A stretch of 64,000 nt of DNA from JARYLZ01 sp964388275 (GCA_964388275.1 CAYLZD010000024.1:1-64000); one strand, 5' to 3'. Numbered from the stretch's first letter, positions 43,173-52,956 are shown. The notes: a model not told the origin generated them from the sequence alone. A program made the numbers and translations.

Positions 43173-44867
43173 ATGAACGCTCGCAGCACCTTTCTTATAC
43201 TCATTCTTTCTTTCATCGCAGGCGCGGTCGAGCCCTGTACGGCGAAGCCATCGGAAGGAAGTTCGACGGTTGCCCCGGAGTTCATAGGCCGGTCACTGAT
43301 CCAGGCGGACAGTCTGGATAAAGCCGCCGAACTCGAAAAGCGCAGAGCCCTCCTCGTGACCCGGCTCTCCGATCTCAATCAACGAGTGTCCGCATTGAAG
43401 AAGCAGCTCGAAGAAACCGACACCGCCTCGCGTGTGGACATCGAGCGGAGGATCAAGCTCACGGAACAAAAAATCGTCTCGATCGAGGAGAGCATTGAAT
43501 CCCTCGAGCGGCGCATCGCCGATCCCTCGGCTTTCGAGGACGCCGCGGTGGAAGAGGACGACTGGACGGCCGAGGAATGGGAATCATGGGATGAGGCCTG
43601 GGAGGATGAGGATTTCCAGGCAGATTGGGGCGACGGCGAGTACAATGATGACGACGACGCACAATTTTCCTTCAAACCGCAGATATACCGCAAGTACCCG
43701 GGAAGTTTCGGCGGAGTTTTTCCGGTGGACACCAGGCTGGGCGAAACCATCTTCCGTTACAACCGGGTGGAAGGCGTGTACATTGGACTGGCACAGCCGA
43801 AGCGCCTCTATTGGCACAGCAAGCCGAGAGTGGTCGGCGCCGGATCGATCGGTTACGGCTTCGCCAATCATCGCTGGCGGTACGGTCTCGGACTGTACCT
43901 GCCTCTCTACTTTTCGGATATGATTCTAGAGTTCGGTGGCGAAGGACATTCCTTCACCGACTCGAAGGATCAATGGACGGTAAACCGCGACGAAAACACC
44001 TTCGCCGCACTGCTGGCTAGCGAGGATTACATGGATTACTTTAGCCGGGAAGGTTTTTCGGCATCCGTCGCATGGCACTACAGAGGACCGGAGAGCTTGT
44101 ATTTGCGGGCATCCGGCGCTTATGTGCACGACACTTACGATAACATGGGCCGTCGTACGGACTGGTCAGTATTCGGCGGAAACAAGAAATTCCGGCCTCA
44201 GCCGCTGATCAATCCGGGAAATCTGAACAGCATCGTGTTCTCCGCGGCCATCAGCACAACACCGCACGTTTCCCGCGAGCTGCACGGGTGGCATGCGCAG
44301 GCATCCTTTGAAAGCGCCGGCGGGTTCGCGGGTGGAGATTCCGAATTCAGGCAGTTGATAATCGACATCCGCCGTTTCCAACCGGTCATCCCGTACGTCA
44401 ACGTCAACGTGCGCGCGCGCGCCGGCGTGAGCGACGGCCTGCTGCCTTTGCAGCGCTCCCTGGATCTCGGAGGCGTGGGCACACTCCCGGGATACAGGCA
44501 CAAGGAGTTCTCTGGCACACAAGCGGCTCTGTTCAATCTGGAATTTATATTCCGGAATCCAGTCTTCGAGGACGCGCGCGGCTGGGCGGCGGAATTGCTG
44601 GGAGGATTGAACCTTATCGCCTTTTACGACGCCGGTATCACCGATGCCGTCGACCCGGCGCGTATCCTGAACTCGTCCGGACATATGAACGGCGCCGTCG
44701 ATGCTGCCCCCGGATATTCCTTCCTCGAAGGACGCTGGCATTCGGATATCGGTGTCGCCGTCGGCAGCGCCGACGGTGACACGCGCATCGGCGTGGCATG
44801 GCCGCTGACACACACCGGGTTGTCGAACGGGCCCCGGTTCATACTCCGGCTGGCTAGGCCTTTCTGA
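43173..44867 (+). CDS. outer-membrane barrel protein with coiled coil and acidic linker
   Basis: This 564-residue protein starts at an ATG with AAGGAGG upstream and has a signal peptide (about 1-25). Residues about 50-110 form an amphipathic coiled coil (KAAELEKRRALLVTRLSDLN...). A very acidic, Trp-rich stretch of about 35 residues follows (DDWTAEEWESWDEAWEDED). The rest (about 170-564) alternates short strands. It carries the Omp85-family-like segment GVGTLPGYRHKEFSGTQ near 445 and ends LARPF, the terminal aromatic typical of outer-membrane barrels. It is thus a surface-layer Omp85-like barrel with periplasmic extensions. It precedes a patatin-barrel gene by 93 bp. Confidence 0.75.
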   Translation: MNARSTFLILILSFIAGAVEPCTAKPSEGSSTVAPEFIGRSLIQADSLDKAAELEKRRALLVTRLSDLNQRVSALKKQLEETDTASRVDIERRIKLTEQKIVSIEESIESLERRIADPSAFEDAAVEEDDWTAEEWESWDEAWEDEDFQADWGDGEYNDDDDAQFSFKPQIYRKYPGSFGGVFPVDTRLGETIFRYNRVEGVYIGLAQPKRLYWHSKPRVVGAGSIGYGFANHRWRYGLGLYLPLYFSDMILEFGGEGHSFTDSKDQWTVNRDENTFAALLASEDYMDYFSREGFSASVAWHYRGPESLYLRASGAYVHDTYDNMGRRTDWSVFGGNKKFRPQPLINPGNLNSIVFSAAISTTPHVSRELHGWHAQASFESAGGFAGGDSEFRQLIIDIRRFQPVIPYVNVNVRARAGVSDGLLPLQRSLDLGGVGTLPGYRHKEFSGTQAALFNLEFIFRNPVFEDARGWAAELLGGLNLIAFYDAGITDAVDPARILNSSGHMNGAVDAAPGYSFLEGRWHSDIGVAVGSADGDTRIGVAWPLTHTGLSNGPRFILRLARPF

Positions 44868-44960
44868 TTCGGCAACATGGGCGAGGCGCCCGCGCCGGAC
44901 TCGGAACCACGGCGCCGGCCGTCCTTTTTGTTTCAACTTGCCGGATGACTACTTTTTTGG

Positions 44961-47537
44961 ATGTTCACCAGCGTGACAATGCGCCGCGCGACGCTTTGTA
45001 TCTCGATCCACATCCTTATCGGCGCGGTCTTGACGGCCGGCGGCCCGGATTCCGCGAGCCGCGCGCCGCGCGGATACGCTGTCCTGAGATCGCTGCGTCC
45101 TTTCAGCGAAGCGCAGATGCCGGATTACCCGCGACCGAAAATAGGACTGGTCCTGAGCGGAGGCGGCTCACGCGGACTGGCGCAACTCGGGGTGGTTAAA
45201 GCCCTGGAAGAATCGGGCCTCCGCCCGGATGTCATCGCGGGAACGAGCATAGGCGCCATAGTCGGAGGGCTTTACGCCGCGGGCTATTCCACGGAAGCGC
45301 TCGAGAGAGAGGTCAAGAGCATCGATTGGGACGAATTATTCCGCTTCGGCGGCGGCAGCCGGAGAGAAAATATACCCGTGGATCAAAAGCCGGTATCCGA
45401 CAGATCCATTCTGACGGTCCGTTTCGACGGCCTTCGTCCCGTGTTGCCTCTGGCGGTTTCCAACGGCCAGCGCCTGACTAACCTGCTTTCGGATCTGGTG
45501 CTCCGCGGTGTTTATCACACCGCAACTTTCGATGATTTGAAAGTCGCATTCAGAGCAGTCTGCACCGATCTGTACACCGGCCGGCTGGTTGTGCTCAAAT
45601 CCGGGAACCTTGCCGAAGCGCTCAGAGCCAGTTCCACGATCCCCGTGCTGTTTTCGCCGATACAAAAAGACGGCATGGCGTTGGTGGACGGCGGACTCGC
45701 CGCGAATATTCCGGTCGACGTCCTGTCGGAGGAAGATTGTGACATCATCATCGCGGTGAACACCACGAGCGGAAACCGCACACCCGATCAGATAGGCAAT
45801 CCGTTGGACATGCTCGATCAGGTCTTGAATCTCCTGATGGAGCGTCCCAACACCGACCAGCTTTCGCGAGCCGATCTCGTAATAGAACCCGCGTTGGGCA
45901 ACCGGCTTGCGACCGACTTCACCGAGCCGGATTCCGTGATCGAGGAAGGATATTCCGCCTGCAAAGCCGCGATACCGCGAATAATGGAGTTGTTGCGCCG
46001 CTGCGGCAAGGGATACGGTCGCGACGACGACACAACCGGCGGCGAGAGAGCGGAGCTCGCCCCCGTGGCGGCCCGGCTCGAGAACATACGCATCGACGGA
46101 GCATCGCCCGCATTTGAAATCCGCATAATCGGAGAAATCAGCCGCTATCTCGACCGCCTCATGACCGCCTCATGCATACGCGAGCTGTGCGAAGACGCCA
46201 TCGGCGTTTATCGCGATCACGGCTACGCGTTAGCCCGCATCGATTCGCTTGAGATCGACAGGCACGGCGGAGCAATCGGCCTGCGCATAAGCGAGGGAAT
46301 CATCGCCGAAGTCGAGGTCGAAGGCAACACCAGGACGAACTCGGTCGTGATTCTTCGCGAACTCCCCGTAGCGGCAGGACGGATATTCCGCTTGGACGAC
46401 GCGCGAAGAGGCCTCAACAACATTACCGGCCTGGATCTCTTCCATCATGTGGGCATAAGCATCCAGGAAGAGGGCCGACACCCGCGTCTGATCGTGCGAG
46501 TTGAAGAACGCCCTTCCCAACTCCTGCGATTGAGCACACTCATCGACAATGAACGAAATGCGCAGATCGGATTCGAGTTGCAGGACGCCAATCTCTTCGG
46601 CAGCGGCACCCAGCTCTCCGGGCTGATAACGTGGGGATTCGACAACCGTCGTTATGAAGCCCGGTATGCCACAAACCGTCTCTTCTACACAAACCTGAGT
46701 TTCACGGCCCAGGCCTATTACGACCTCCGGGATTTCAATGTGTTCCAGGACCTGCCGGGCCTGCCGCGATCGCGCTATGAACGCGGGATTGCAGCTGTAG
46801 TCCGGCAGGTTGAATACGGGGCCGCGGCATCCGTGGGGCTGTATGCCGGCCGCTTCGGCAATCTCGCCGGAACACTGCGGATCGAGGAACAGAGTTTAGG
46901 CGCCTCGTCCATCATCATCGACGGTGCTCCCGATATCATGGAAAGGCAGCGAATAGTGTCGCTGGCCGCGAGCACGACCATCGACACTCAGGACCGTTAT
47001 CCTTATCCGCGGGAAGGGATGCTGCTGCTGCTCTCGTACACATCGGCACAGGAGGCGTTGGGAAGCGCCCGCACATTTTCCAAATTCTCCGCCCGCTACG
47101 AGGTTTACATATCGGACGTAATCGGACGGATCACCATAATCCCGAAACTGCAATTCGGGTACGGCGACCGCACCATGCCGCGCACCGAGGATTTTCGACT
47201 GGGCGGGTTGTATTCCTTCATCGGAATGCGCGAAAACGAATTCAGCGGCAGGCAATTGCTTTTAGGAAGCATCGAAGCGCGTTACAAGGCGCCCTTCGAC
47301 ATACTCTTCGACACGTACTTTTCCTTGCGGTACAATCTTGGACGCACATGGGAAATTCCGGAGCAGATCAAGTTCGATGATCTGCGGCACGGCGCGGGAA
47401 TTTGCGTCGGTCTGGACACGCCTATAGGTCCCGCCGATTTCGGGATAGGGCGCGGTTTCATTTTCATGGAGAACGCGAAACCCCTTATCCGCTGGGGTCC
47501 TTTGAACATGTATTTCTCGATCGGCGTCAGCATGTGA
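44961..47537 (+). CDS. patatin-like phospholipase fused to POTRA and Omp85-type barrel
   Basis: The 858-residue protein has a signal peptide, and then a patatin domain (about 55-350). The oxyanion glycine loop is LSGGGSRGLAQLGVVKAL, the nucleophile elbow is GTSIGAIVGG, and the catalytic Asp is in LVDGGLAANIP. A POTRA-like domain follows (about 370-515; VEVEGNTRTNSVVILRELPV), then a C-terminal barrel with YSFIGMRENEFSGRQ. This layout is that of type Vd autotransporters such as PlpD, in which the phospholipase passes through its own barrel. Start at 44961 or at 44979 (MRRATLCIS..., a neater signal peptide). Confidence 0.9.
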   Translation: MFTSVTMRRATLCISIHILIGAVLTAGGPDSASRAPRGYAVLRSLRPFSEAQMPDYPRPKIGLVLSGGGSRGLAQLGVVKALEESGLRPDVIAGTSIGAIVGGLYAAGYSTEALEREVKSIDWDELFRFGGGSRRENIPVDQKPVSDRSILTVRFDGLRPVLPLAVSNGQRLTNLLSDLVLRGVYHTATFDDLKVAFRAVCTDLYTGRLVVLKSGNLAEALRASSTIPVLFSPIQKDGMALVDGGLAANIPVDVLSEEDCDIIIAVNTTSGNRTPDQIGNPLDMLDQVLNLLMERPNTDQLSRADLVIEPALGNRLATDFTEPDSVIEEGYSACKAAIPRIMELLRRCGKGYGRDDDTTGGERAELAPVAARLENIRIDGASPAFEIRIIGEISRYLDRLMTASCIRELCEDAIGVYRDHGYALARIDSLEIDRHGGAIGLRISEGIIAEVEVEGNTRTNSVVILRELPVAAGRIFRLDDARRGLNNITGLDLFHHVGISIQEEGRHPRLIVRVEERPSQLLRLSTLIDNERNAQIGFELQDANLFGSGTQLSGLITWGFDNRRYEARYATNRLFYTNLSFTAQAYYDLRDFNVFQDLPGLPRSRYERGIAAVVRQVEYGAAASVGLYAGRFGNLAGTLRIEEQSLGASSIIIDGAPDIMERQRIVSLAASTTIDTQDRYPYPREGMLLLLSYTSAQEALGSARTFSKFSARYEVYISDVIGRITIIPKLQFGYGDRTMPRTEDFRLGGLYSFIGMRENEFSGRQLLLGSIEARYKAPFDILFDTYFSLRYNLGRTWEIPEQIKFDDLRHGAGICVGLDTPIGPADFGIGRGFIFMENAKPLIRWGPLNMYFSIGVSM

Positions 47538-47604
47538 CGCCGCCGCGCATTTGCGGCATCGAATCCTCGCGCTCGCCCGCGTTTTTCGCGGTCGTCCGGA
47601 AGCG

Positions 47605-49113
47605 TTATTGAACGGCGTTCCTCAAGAACTCGGCGAGCAGACGCACTCCCACGCCGCTGCCTCCTTTCCTTGAATAGTCCGTGTCCTCATCCAAGATGGC
47701 GGTTCCGGCGATGTCGAGGTGCACCCACGGAGCGTCGGCTGCGAACCGCTTCAGGAATGCCGCAGCCGTAATGGCGCCGCCCCATTTGCCGCCTATGTTT
47801 TTCAAATCGGCGGCCTGACTTTTCAGCATTTCGTCATACTCAGCGAAAAGCGGCAATTCCCAGACCCGTTCGTACGTTTTAGAACCCGCCGCCGACAGCC
47901 CCTGCTTCAAGGCATCATCGGTGCCCAGCATGCCCGTGGCGTGTGAAGCGAGAGCTACTACGCAGGCGCCGGTCAGAGTGGCGAGATCAATAATACCGGT
48001 TGGTTTGTATCGCTGCGCATAGATGAGCGCGTCCGCGAGTATGAGCCGTCCTTCCGCATCCGTATTCAGGACTTCCACGCTCACGCCGTTGGAATACCGG
48101 ATAATGTCTCCGGGACAAAGGGCATTGCCGCCCGGCATGTTGTCCGTGGCCGGAATGAGCCCGACAAGACGGATCGGCAGTTTGAGTTTAACAGCAGCCG
48201 AGAAAACTCCGAGCACCGCGGCCGCCCCCGCCATGTCCATTTTCATTTCTTCCATGGCTGCGGCCGGTTTCAGCGACAGCCCGCCCGAATCAAACGTGAC
48301 GCCTTTTCCGATGAGCACGTAGTTCGGCAGGCGCCGCTTTGTTTCGTTGTACTCCATGACGATGAATCTCGGTTCGCGGCGGCTGCCCTGATTGACAGCC
48401 AGCAGGCCTGCCATCTTGTGCTGCTCGATTTCCTTTCTGCCCAGCACGACAACTTTCAGGCCGTGCTTTCGTCCTATGACCGCGGCCTCCTTCGCTAAGG
48501 CGTCAGGGGAGGCATCCGCCGGAGGCGAATTGACGAGATCCCTCGCAAGGATAACTCCGTCGGCTATTATGGTAGCGAGCTCGATCGCCTCCTTGAGGCG
48601 GCCCTGGAAGCCCTCTTCCGCCGCGACGAAACGGAACTCCCTGAATTTCCCTTTCGGTTCATCGGACTTATTCATCTTATACTTGTCGAACCGATAATGC
48701 CCGAGAAGAGTTCCTTCCACGATAGACTGAATCGCGTCTTCAAAAGACAGGTGCATGGATTTTTTCGTCACGTCTTCGGTCGGACAGTGGATCGCGGCCG
48801 TCGAGGCGGCGAATTTTCCGGCCTCCCTTATTCCTCGTCCGGCTGCCCGTCTGAGCGCCTCCGCGCTGAGATTCTCGCGGGCGCCCAGTCCGACGAGCAC
48901 GCATCTCAAGTCGCCCGCGGGCAGGCAAAACATTTCGTCCGCCGCGCCCTTGAAGTCCCCGCGCTCGCGCATATCCGCCAGCTGCGATTTGAACGGAGAA
49001 CCCATACGGTCGGCGGCTCGTTTGAAAAGGGCCTCGTCATCCGCAAAAAATAGGACATGGACGTCCGCTTCCACGCGTTCGGGCGTGCCGTATGATCCGA
49101 CGCATTTCACCAT
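47605..49113 (-). CDS. pepA: leucyl aminopeptidase (M17)
   Basis: This 502-residue cytosolic dizinc aminopeptidase removes N-terminal residues, preferably Leu, during peptide turnover. The M17 C-terminal catalytic domain is complete. It has IGKGVTFDSGGLSLKPA with metal-binding Asp, KMDMAGAAAVLG with the catalytic Lys, and the family signature NTDAEGRLILADAL. The N-terminal domain is of normal length. The ATG at 49113 has GGAGG eight bases upstream and is preferred over an in-frame codon at 49176. It is separated from nrnA by a spacer containing a hairpin, so it may be transcribed from its own promoter. Confidence 0.97.
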   Translation of the reverse strand: MVKCVGSYGTPERVEADVHVLFFADDEALFKRAADRMGSPFKSQLADMRERGDFKGAADEMFCLPAGDLRCVLVGLGARENLSAEALRRAAGRGIREAGKFAASTAAIHCPTEDVTKKSMHLSFEDAIQSIVEGTLLGHYRFDKYKMNKSDEPKGKFREFRFVAAEEGFQGRLKEAIELATIIADGVILARDLVNSPPADASPDALAKEAAVIGRKHGLKVVVLGRKEIEQHKMAGLLAVNQGSRREPRFIVMEYNETKRRLPNYVLIGKGVTFDSGGLSLKPAAAMEEMKMDMAGAAAVLGVFSAAVKLKLPIRLVGLIPATDNMPGGNALCPGDIIRYSNGVSVEVLNTDAEGRLILADALIYAQRYKPTGIIDLATLTGACVVALASHATGMLGTDDALKQGLSAAGSKTYERVWELPLFAEYDEMLKSQAADLKNIGGKWGGAITAAAFLKRFAADAPWVHLDIAGTAILDEDTDYSRKGGSGVGVRLLAEFLRNAVQ

Positions 49114-49292
49114 TGAATTCGCCCTCCGGCGCGATTTGTTTTCAGTCTCGGGGGATTGCCCGCGGCAGTGGATCACGTCGGCTGGCAGCCGGCGGCATCC
49201 TGCTTATCCTTGCCGTCGAGGCTATTTCGGAGAAGTGTAGTGCAATTTTCGACAACATCCAATATCGAAGGAAAATTGTGCGGCTGAAACTT

Positions 49293-49314
49293 CCGGCCGC
49301 GGTTCGCCGGCCGG
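49293..49314 (-). terminator. hairpin immediately after nrnA
   Basis: CCGGCCG and CGGCCGG form a perfect 7-bp stem with an 8-nt loop, two bases beyond the nrnA TGA. The downstream AAGTTTC is only weakly T-rich. It is a likely terminator or 3'-end stabiliser for the ABC-nrnA transcript. Confidence 0.45.
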
Positions 49315-49316
49315 TC

Positions 49317-50357
49317 TCAATCCCCGGGGGCATTGCGTCCCGGGTCTCGGAGCATCTTCTCCAGCCGCTCCTGCACATCCCGAGCCAGCAAGTCGATGTC
49401 CCCGCCTTTCACGGTGGCGCCGGCCGCCGACATGTGGCCGCCGCCTCCGAATTCCCGAGCCAGGGGTTGAATCGCCGTCTCCCCGCGGGAACGGAAACTG
49501 ATTTTGACTCCCTCTTCCACCTCGGCGAGCAATGCAGTGGCCTCGACACCCCGTATGGCGAGACCCAGTTGCACTATGTTCTCAAGGTCCTCGAGCGATG
49601 TGCCGGTTTTGCGGAAATCATCATGCCGGACCAGCATCAGCGTGGCTGTCCCCTTGCAAATCACCCGCAGCGAAGAGAGCGCGGCGCCTACGAGAAGCGT
49701 TCTACCGTAAGAATACTCCTCGTGAACGCGCCTGTAAACCCACGACGGATTTACGCCGGCTTCGAGCAGATTCGCCGTGATGCGATGGACGCGCGGTGTG
49801 GTTCTTTCAAAACGAAACGAACCCGTGTCGGTCATGATCCCGACATAAAGTGCGAGTGCCGTTCCAGGCGGCATCCCCAGCTCGCAATGGAGAAGATAGT
49901 AAAGGATTTCACTGGTGGCACAGGCCGCGGCATCCAAAAAATAGGCGCCGGCAAAAGGTTTCGGCTCCAGATGGTGGTCGATCACAAGCGTCCCGGCGGC
50001 TCCGGCCAGTATTTCATCCGCCACCACCCCTGCCCGGTCCGGTGAATTCAGATCCAGAAAAACGGCCAGTTCCGCATTACGGAGCAGAGCCCTGTGATCC
50101 TTCACGCGATATTCCTCGAAGACGCCGCCGGTGTTCAGGAAGGCCAGGTTGGCGGGAACCGGCGAAGCGTTGACTATCCTCGCGTCGGCTCCGGTCCGCT
50201 TCAGGTAGTTCAGCAGCGCATACTCCGAACCCAGCGCGTCGCCGTCTGGATTGACGTGCGTGGTGATTACGATGCGTCTGGCTCGGTCCAACATGCAGAG
50301 GACCTGTTCCGCATCCGCGGAAGGCGGCGTCCATTCGGTCGAGGAATCGAGTGTCAT
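49317..50357 (-). CDS. nrnA: NrnA-type DHH phosphoesterase
   Basis: This 346-residue bifunctional oligoribonuclease/pAp phosphatase degrades nano-RNA and 3'-phosphoadenosine-5'-phosphate. The DHH domain has ITTHVNPDGDALGSEYAL near the N-terminus (the DxDxxGS motif), the eponymous DHH in LVIDHHLEPK, and GIMTDTGSFRF. The DHHA1 domain carries REFGGGGHMSAAGA. The ATG at 50357 overlaps the stop of the ABC transporter gene in an ATGA arrangement, so the two are coupled. NrnA is the functional substitute for Orn in many lineages. Confidence 0.95.
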   Translation of the reverse strand: MTLDSSTEWTPPSADAEQVLCMLDRARRIVITTHVNPDGDALGSEYALLNYLKRTGADARIVNASPVPANLAFLNTGGVFEEYRVKDHRALLRNAELAVFLDLNSPDRAGVVADEILAGAAGTLVIDHHLEPKPFAGAYFLDAAACATSEILYYLLHCELGMPPGTALALYVGIMTDTGSFRFERTTPRVHRITANLLEAGVNPSWVYRRVHEEYSYGRTLLVGAALSSLRVICKGTATLMLVRHDDFRKTGTSLEDLENIVQLGLAIRGVEATALLAEVEEGVKISFRSRGETAIQPLAREFGGGGHMSAAGATVKGGDIDLLARDVQERLEKMLRDPGRNAPGD

Positions 50358-52102
50358 TGCATTTCCGCCAGCTCTTTTGCAAGCAGCTGTTTGCGATGCA
50401 AATCGGCGTACATACCACCCTGCGCAATCAGCATCTCGTGCGTACCCCGCTCCGCGATACTCCCGTCTCGGAGCACAATGATCGTGTCGGCGTGCTGCAC
50501 GGTGGAGATACGGTGGCTTATGATTATGCTTGTGCGTTCGCGCATGACTTCCTTGAGACGCGCCAGGATCTCCTCTTCAGTATTCGTATCCACGGCCGAC
50601 AGCGCGTCGTCCAGAATCAGTATCGCGGGTCTCCTTAAAACGGCGCGCGCCAGACACACCCGCTGTTTCTGTCCGCCCGACAATGTGATTCCGCGCTCTC
50701 CGAGCAGGGTCTCATATCCGGACGGAAAACCCGCCACGTCCCTGCTCACACGAGCCACGCCCGCAGCCCATTCGATGTCGTCCCGCGAAGCTCCATCGAC
50801 GCCGTAGGAAATATTCGCCGCGATGCTGTCGGAGAATAAAAATGGTTCCTGCGAAACCACGGCTATATGCCTGCGCAGAACTTCCAGGGGCAGATCACGG
50901 ACGTCGCGGCCGTCGATTTTCAGTACGCCGCCGGTTGCATCGTAGAGACGCGGTATCAGATTCACGAGAGAACTTTTGCCGCTGCCCGTTTTGCCGACGA
51001 TCGCTAGGGTGTCGCCCGCCGGCACTTCCAGATCCAAACCGTTCAGAACGTCGGGCGAGTATTCACCATAGCGGAAAAATACCCTCTCGAACCGGATCGC
51101 TCCGCGAATTGTCGTAACTCCATGATCTGTACGTTCGGAGTCTCTGATTTCGGGCTCGACGCTCAATATGCGGTCGAGTCTTTTCATGGAAGCGGCCGCC
51201 CTCTGTATTATCGCAATCACCCAACCCACCGCTATCATGGGCCAGATGAGCATCATCGTGTAAATGAGGAATTGGGTCAATTCCCCGAGAGTGAGCCGTC
51301 CTTCGATCACCAGCAAGCCGCCGAACCAGACCACGATTATAACCGACAGGCCGATAAGCATGCTCAACAGCGGCATGAAGAAAGCCTGCACACGGGCGAG
51401 CAGCAGGTTTTTGGAACGGTATTCGCCGCTGAGCTGCTCGAAACGGCTGATTTCGTATGCCTCGCGCAGATAGGATCTGACGACCCTGATTCCCGAAAGC
51501 GACTCTTGAGCCCTCGAGGTGAGTGTCGAATAATGCGCCTGTATATCCTCGAAGCGCTTGTGTATCACCGAACCGAGACGGTGTACGGCGTATGAAATGA
51601 AAGGCAGCGGCAGCAGGGCGTACAGAGTGAGCAGAGGATGCAGGGAAATCAGCATCGTCAATACGACCACAAAAGTGAGCACGGTCTCTATGCTGTACAT
51701 GACCGCGGGTCCGGCAAACATCCTCACGGCAGCTATGTCGTTTGTCGAATGCGCCATAATGTCGCCGGTCGGCGTGTTCTGGAAATAGCGTATCGAGAGC
51801 CTGGTAAGATGGCTGAGGAAATCGTTCCGAAGATCGAACTCTATTCGCCTGGAAGCCACGATTATCGTCTTTCTCTGCAGAAACAGAAAAACTCCGGCGA
51901 CGGCGGAAACCAGCAGCACGAGTCCGGCGTATTGCGTGAGTTTCCACGGGGAGACCTGTTCCTGTAAAGCGTCGACGGCATACCTTATGAGCAGGGGTGT
52001 CAGCAGAGAAAAAGCCACGGATATGGCGATAGAGAGAATCCCGACGGTCATTATACCGCGGTAGCGCTTCATGTACGGCAGCAACTTCAGCAGAATTTTC
52101 AC
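50354..52102 (-). CDS. ABC transporter, fused permease/ATP-binding (MsbA/MdlB-like)
   Basis: This 582-residue half-transporter exports lipids, drugs or peptides as a homo- or heterodimer. Six membrane helices (about 20-310) precede the nucleotide-binding domain. The NBD has Walker A GKTGSGKSSLVN, Q-loop SQEPFLF, signature LSGGQKQR, Walker B ILILDDALSAVD, and the H-loop ISHRIST. The start is a GTG at 52102 with GAGG four bases upstream; an ATG ten codons later has no ribosome-binding site. The gene is coupled by ATGA overlap to nrnA. The substrate is unknown. Confidence 0.94.
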   Translation of the reverse strand: MKILLKLLPYMKRYRGIMTVGILSIAISVAFSLLTPLLIRYAVDALQEQVSPWKLTQYAGLVLLVSAVAGVFLFLQRKTIIVASRRIEFDLRNDFLSHLTRLSIRYFQNTPTGDIMAHSTNDIAAVRMFAGPAVMYSIETVLTFVVVLTMLISLHPLLTLYALLPLPFISYAVHRLGSVIHKRFEDIQAHYSTLTSRAQESLSGIRVVRSYLREAYEISRFEQLSGEYRSKNLLLARVQAFFMPLLSMLIGLSVIIVVWFGGLLVIEGRLTLGELTQFLIYTMMLIWPMIAVGWVIAIIQRAAASMKRLDRILSVEPEIRDSERTDHGVTTIRGAIRFERVFFRYGEYSPDVLNGLDLEVPAGDTLAIVGKTGSGKSSLVNLIPRLYDATGGVLKIDGRDVRDLPLEVLRRHIAVVSQEPFLFSDSIAANISYGVDGASRDDIEWAAGVARVSRDVAGFPSGYETLLGERGITLSGGQKQRVCLARAVLRRPAILILDDALSAVDTNTEEEILARLKEVMRERTSIIISHRISTVQHADTIIVLRDGSIAERGTHEMLIAQGGMYADLHRKQLLAKELAEMQ

Positions 52103-52166
52103 GGAGCCTCGACTTCACGACAGTAAAACTCTGGCCGGATCGGTCTCCGGAGCCGCGGCGTCGGAG

Positions 52167-52913
52167 TCATGGGGAGTTGCGCTGAGAATCGTCCAGAATT
52201 CGCACAGCTTCCTCCCACGAGTAAGCGACGGCATCGGCCGCAGTCGATGCCTCCGGATCGAAATAACGGGCTTTCGCATCGCCCCTGAAAAGCAGCGCCA
52301 TCATGCCCGCTTGCTTCGCGCCGGCCACGTCCGTCCTTTCTATGTCGCCAATGTGGACCGCCTCCTTCGCCTCGGCGCCGCAGGCCTTGAGCGCGGTCTC
52401 GAATGCGAGAGGATGGGGCTTTGCGACACCGGTTTCGTCCGAGAAAACCATTGTCTTAAAATGTCTGCCGATCCCCAGGCGATCGAGAACATCTCTGAGC
52501 GCAACGCCGGGAGACAATGCCGTGTCGGAAATGAGGGCGAGTTTGTATTTTCGGGCGAGTTCCGCGACCGCGTCCGCGGCGCCGGGTAGCAGCGCGGGCA
52601 TGGCATGCAGTATGCTTTCTTCGAAAGCGGCTGAGACGGAATCGTGCGCGCCGGCGCTCATCCTGACGCCGAGAAACTCCCAGATCAGCGCTATGCTTTC
52701 GGACGCGCTCATCGTCCTTTTTTCTCCGAACCACCTCTCCTCGAACGCTTCGTATACGCGTTTGAATGCCGCGGCAATCTCTTCCTCGTCCCAGCGGCGG
52801 CCTTCGGAATGCAGCGCCTTGCGCAGGGACGCCATGCGGTATCTCTTCCTGGCTTCGCCGTTTGAGGAATCGACCAGGGTGTTCCAGAAATCTATTGTAA
52901 TCGTTGTGAGCAT
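52167..52913 (-). CDS. HAD-superfamily hydrolase with altered motif I
   Basis: The 248-residue product has the HAD Rossmann fold and a helical cap (about 15-95). Motif I reads TIDFWNTLVD. The nucleophilic Asp is present, but position +2 is Trp instead of the usual acid. Motif II is LALISDTAL. Motif III contains the conserved Lys in DETGVAKPHPLAFETAL. Motif IV is AVHIGDIERTDVAGAKQAG. Members lacking the +2 acid are often dehalogenases, phosphonatases or otherwise atypical rather than standard phosphatases; the substrate is unknown. It lies between serS and the ABC-nrnA pair on the same strand. Confidence 0.85.
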   Translation of the reverse strand: MLTTITIDFWNTLVDSSNGEARKRYRMASLRKALHSEGRRWDEEEIAAAFKRVYEAFEERWFGEKRTMSASESIALIWEFLGVRMSAGAHDSVSAAFEESILHAMPALLPGAADAVAELARKYKLALISDTALSPGVALRDVLDRLGIGRHFKTMVFSDETGVAKPHPLAFETALKACGAEAKEAVHIGDIERTDVAGAKQAGMMALLFRGDAKARYFDPEASTAADAVAYSWEEAVRILDDSQRNSP

Positions 52914-52956
52914 ATGCGATCGGCTCCGCTTTCGCCGCCCGTCCGCTTCTAGGCGT

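Noticed and set aside
44880..44936. GC-rich palindromes followed by CTTTTTG as a terminator after the barrel gene
   Set aside because: Only a 6-bp self-complementary GGCGCC pair with a 20-nt loop can be drawn; too weak to call.
44961..47537. Patatin protein as a secreted toxin
   Set aside because: The fused POTRA/barrel shows a surface-anchored or autotransported enzyme; no toxin-immunity context is present.
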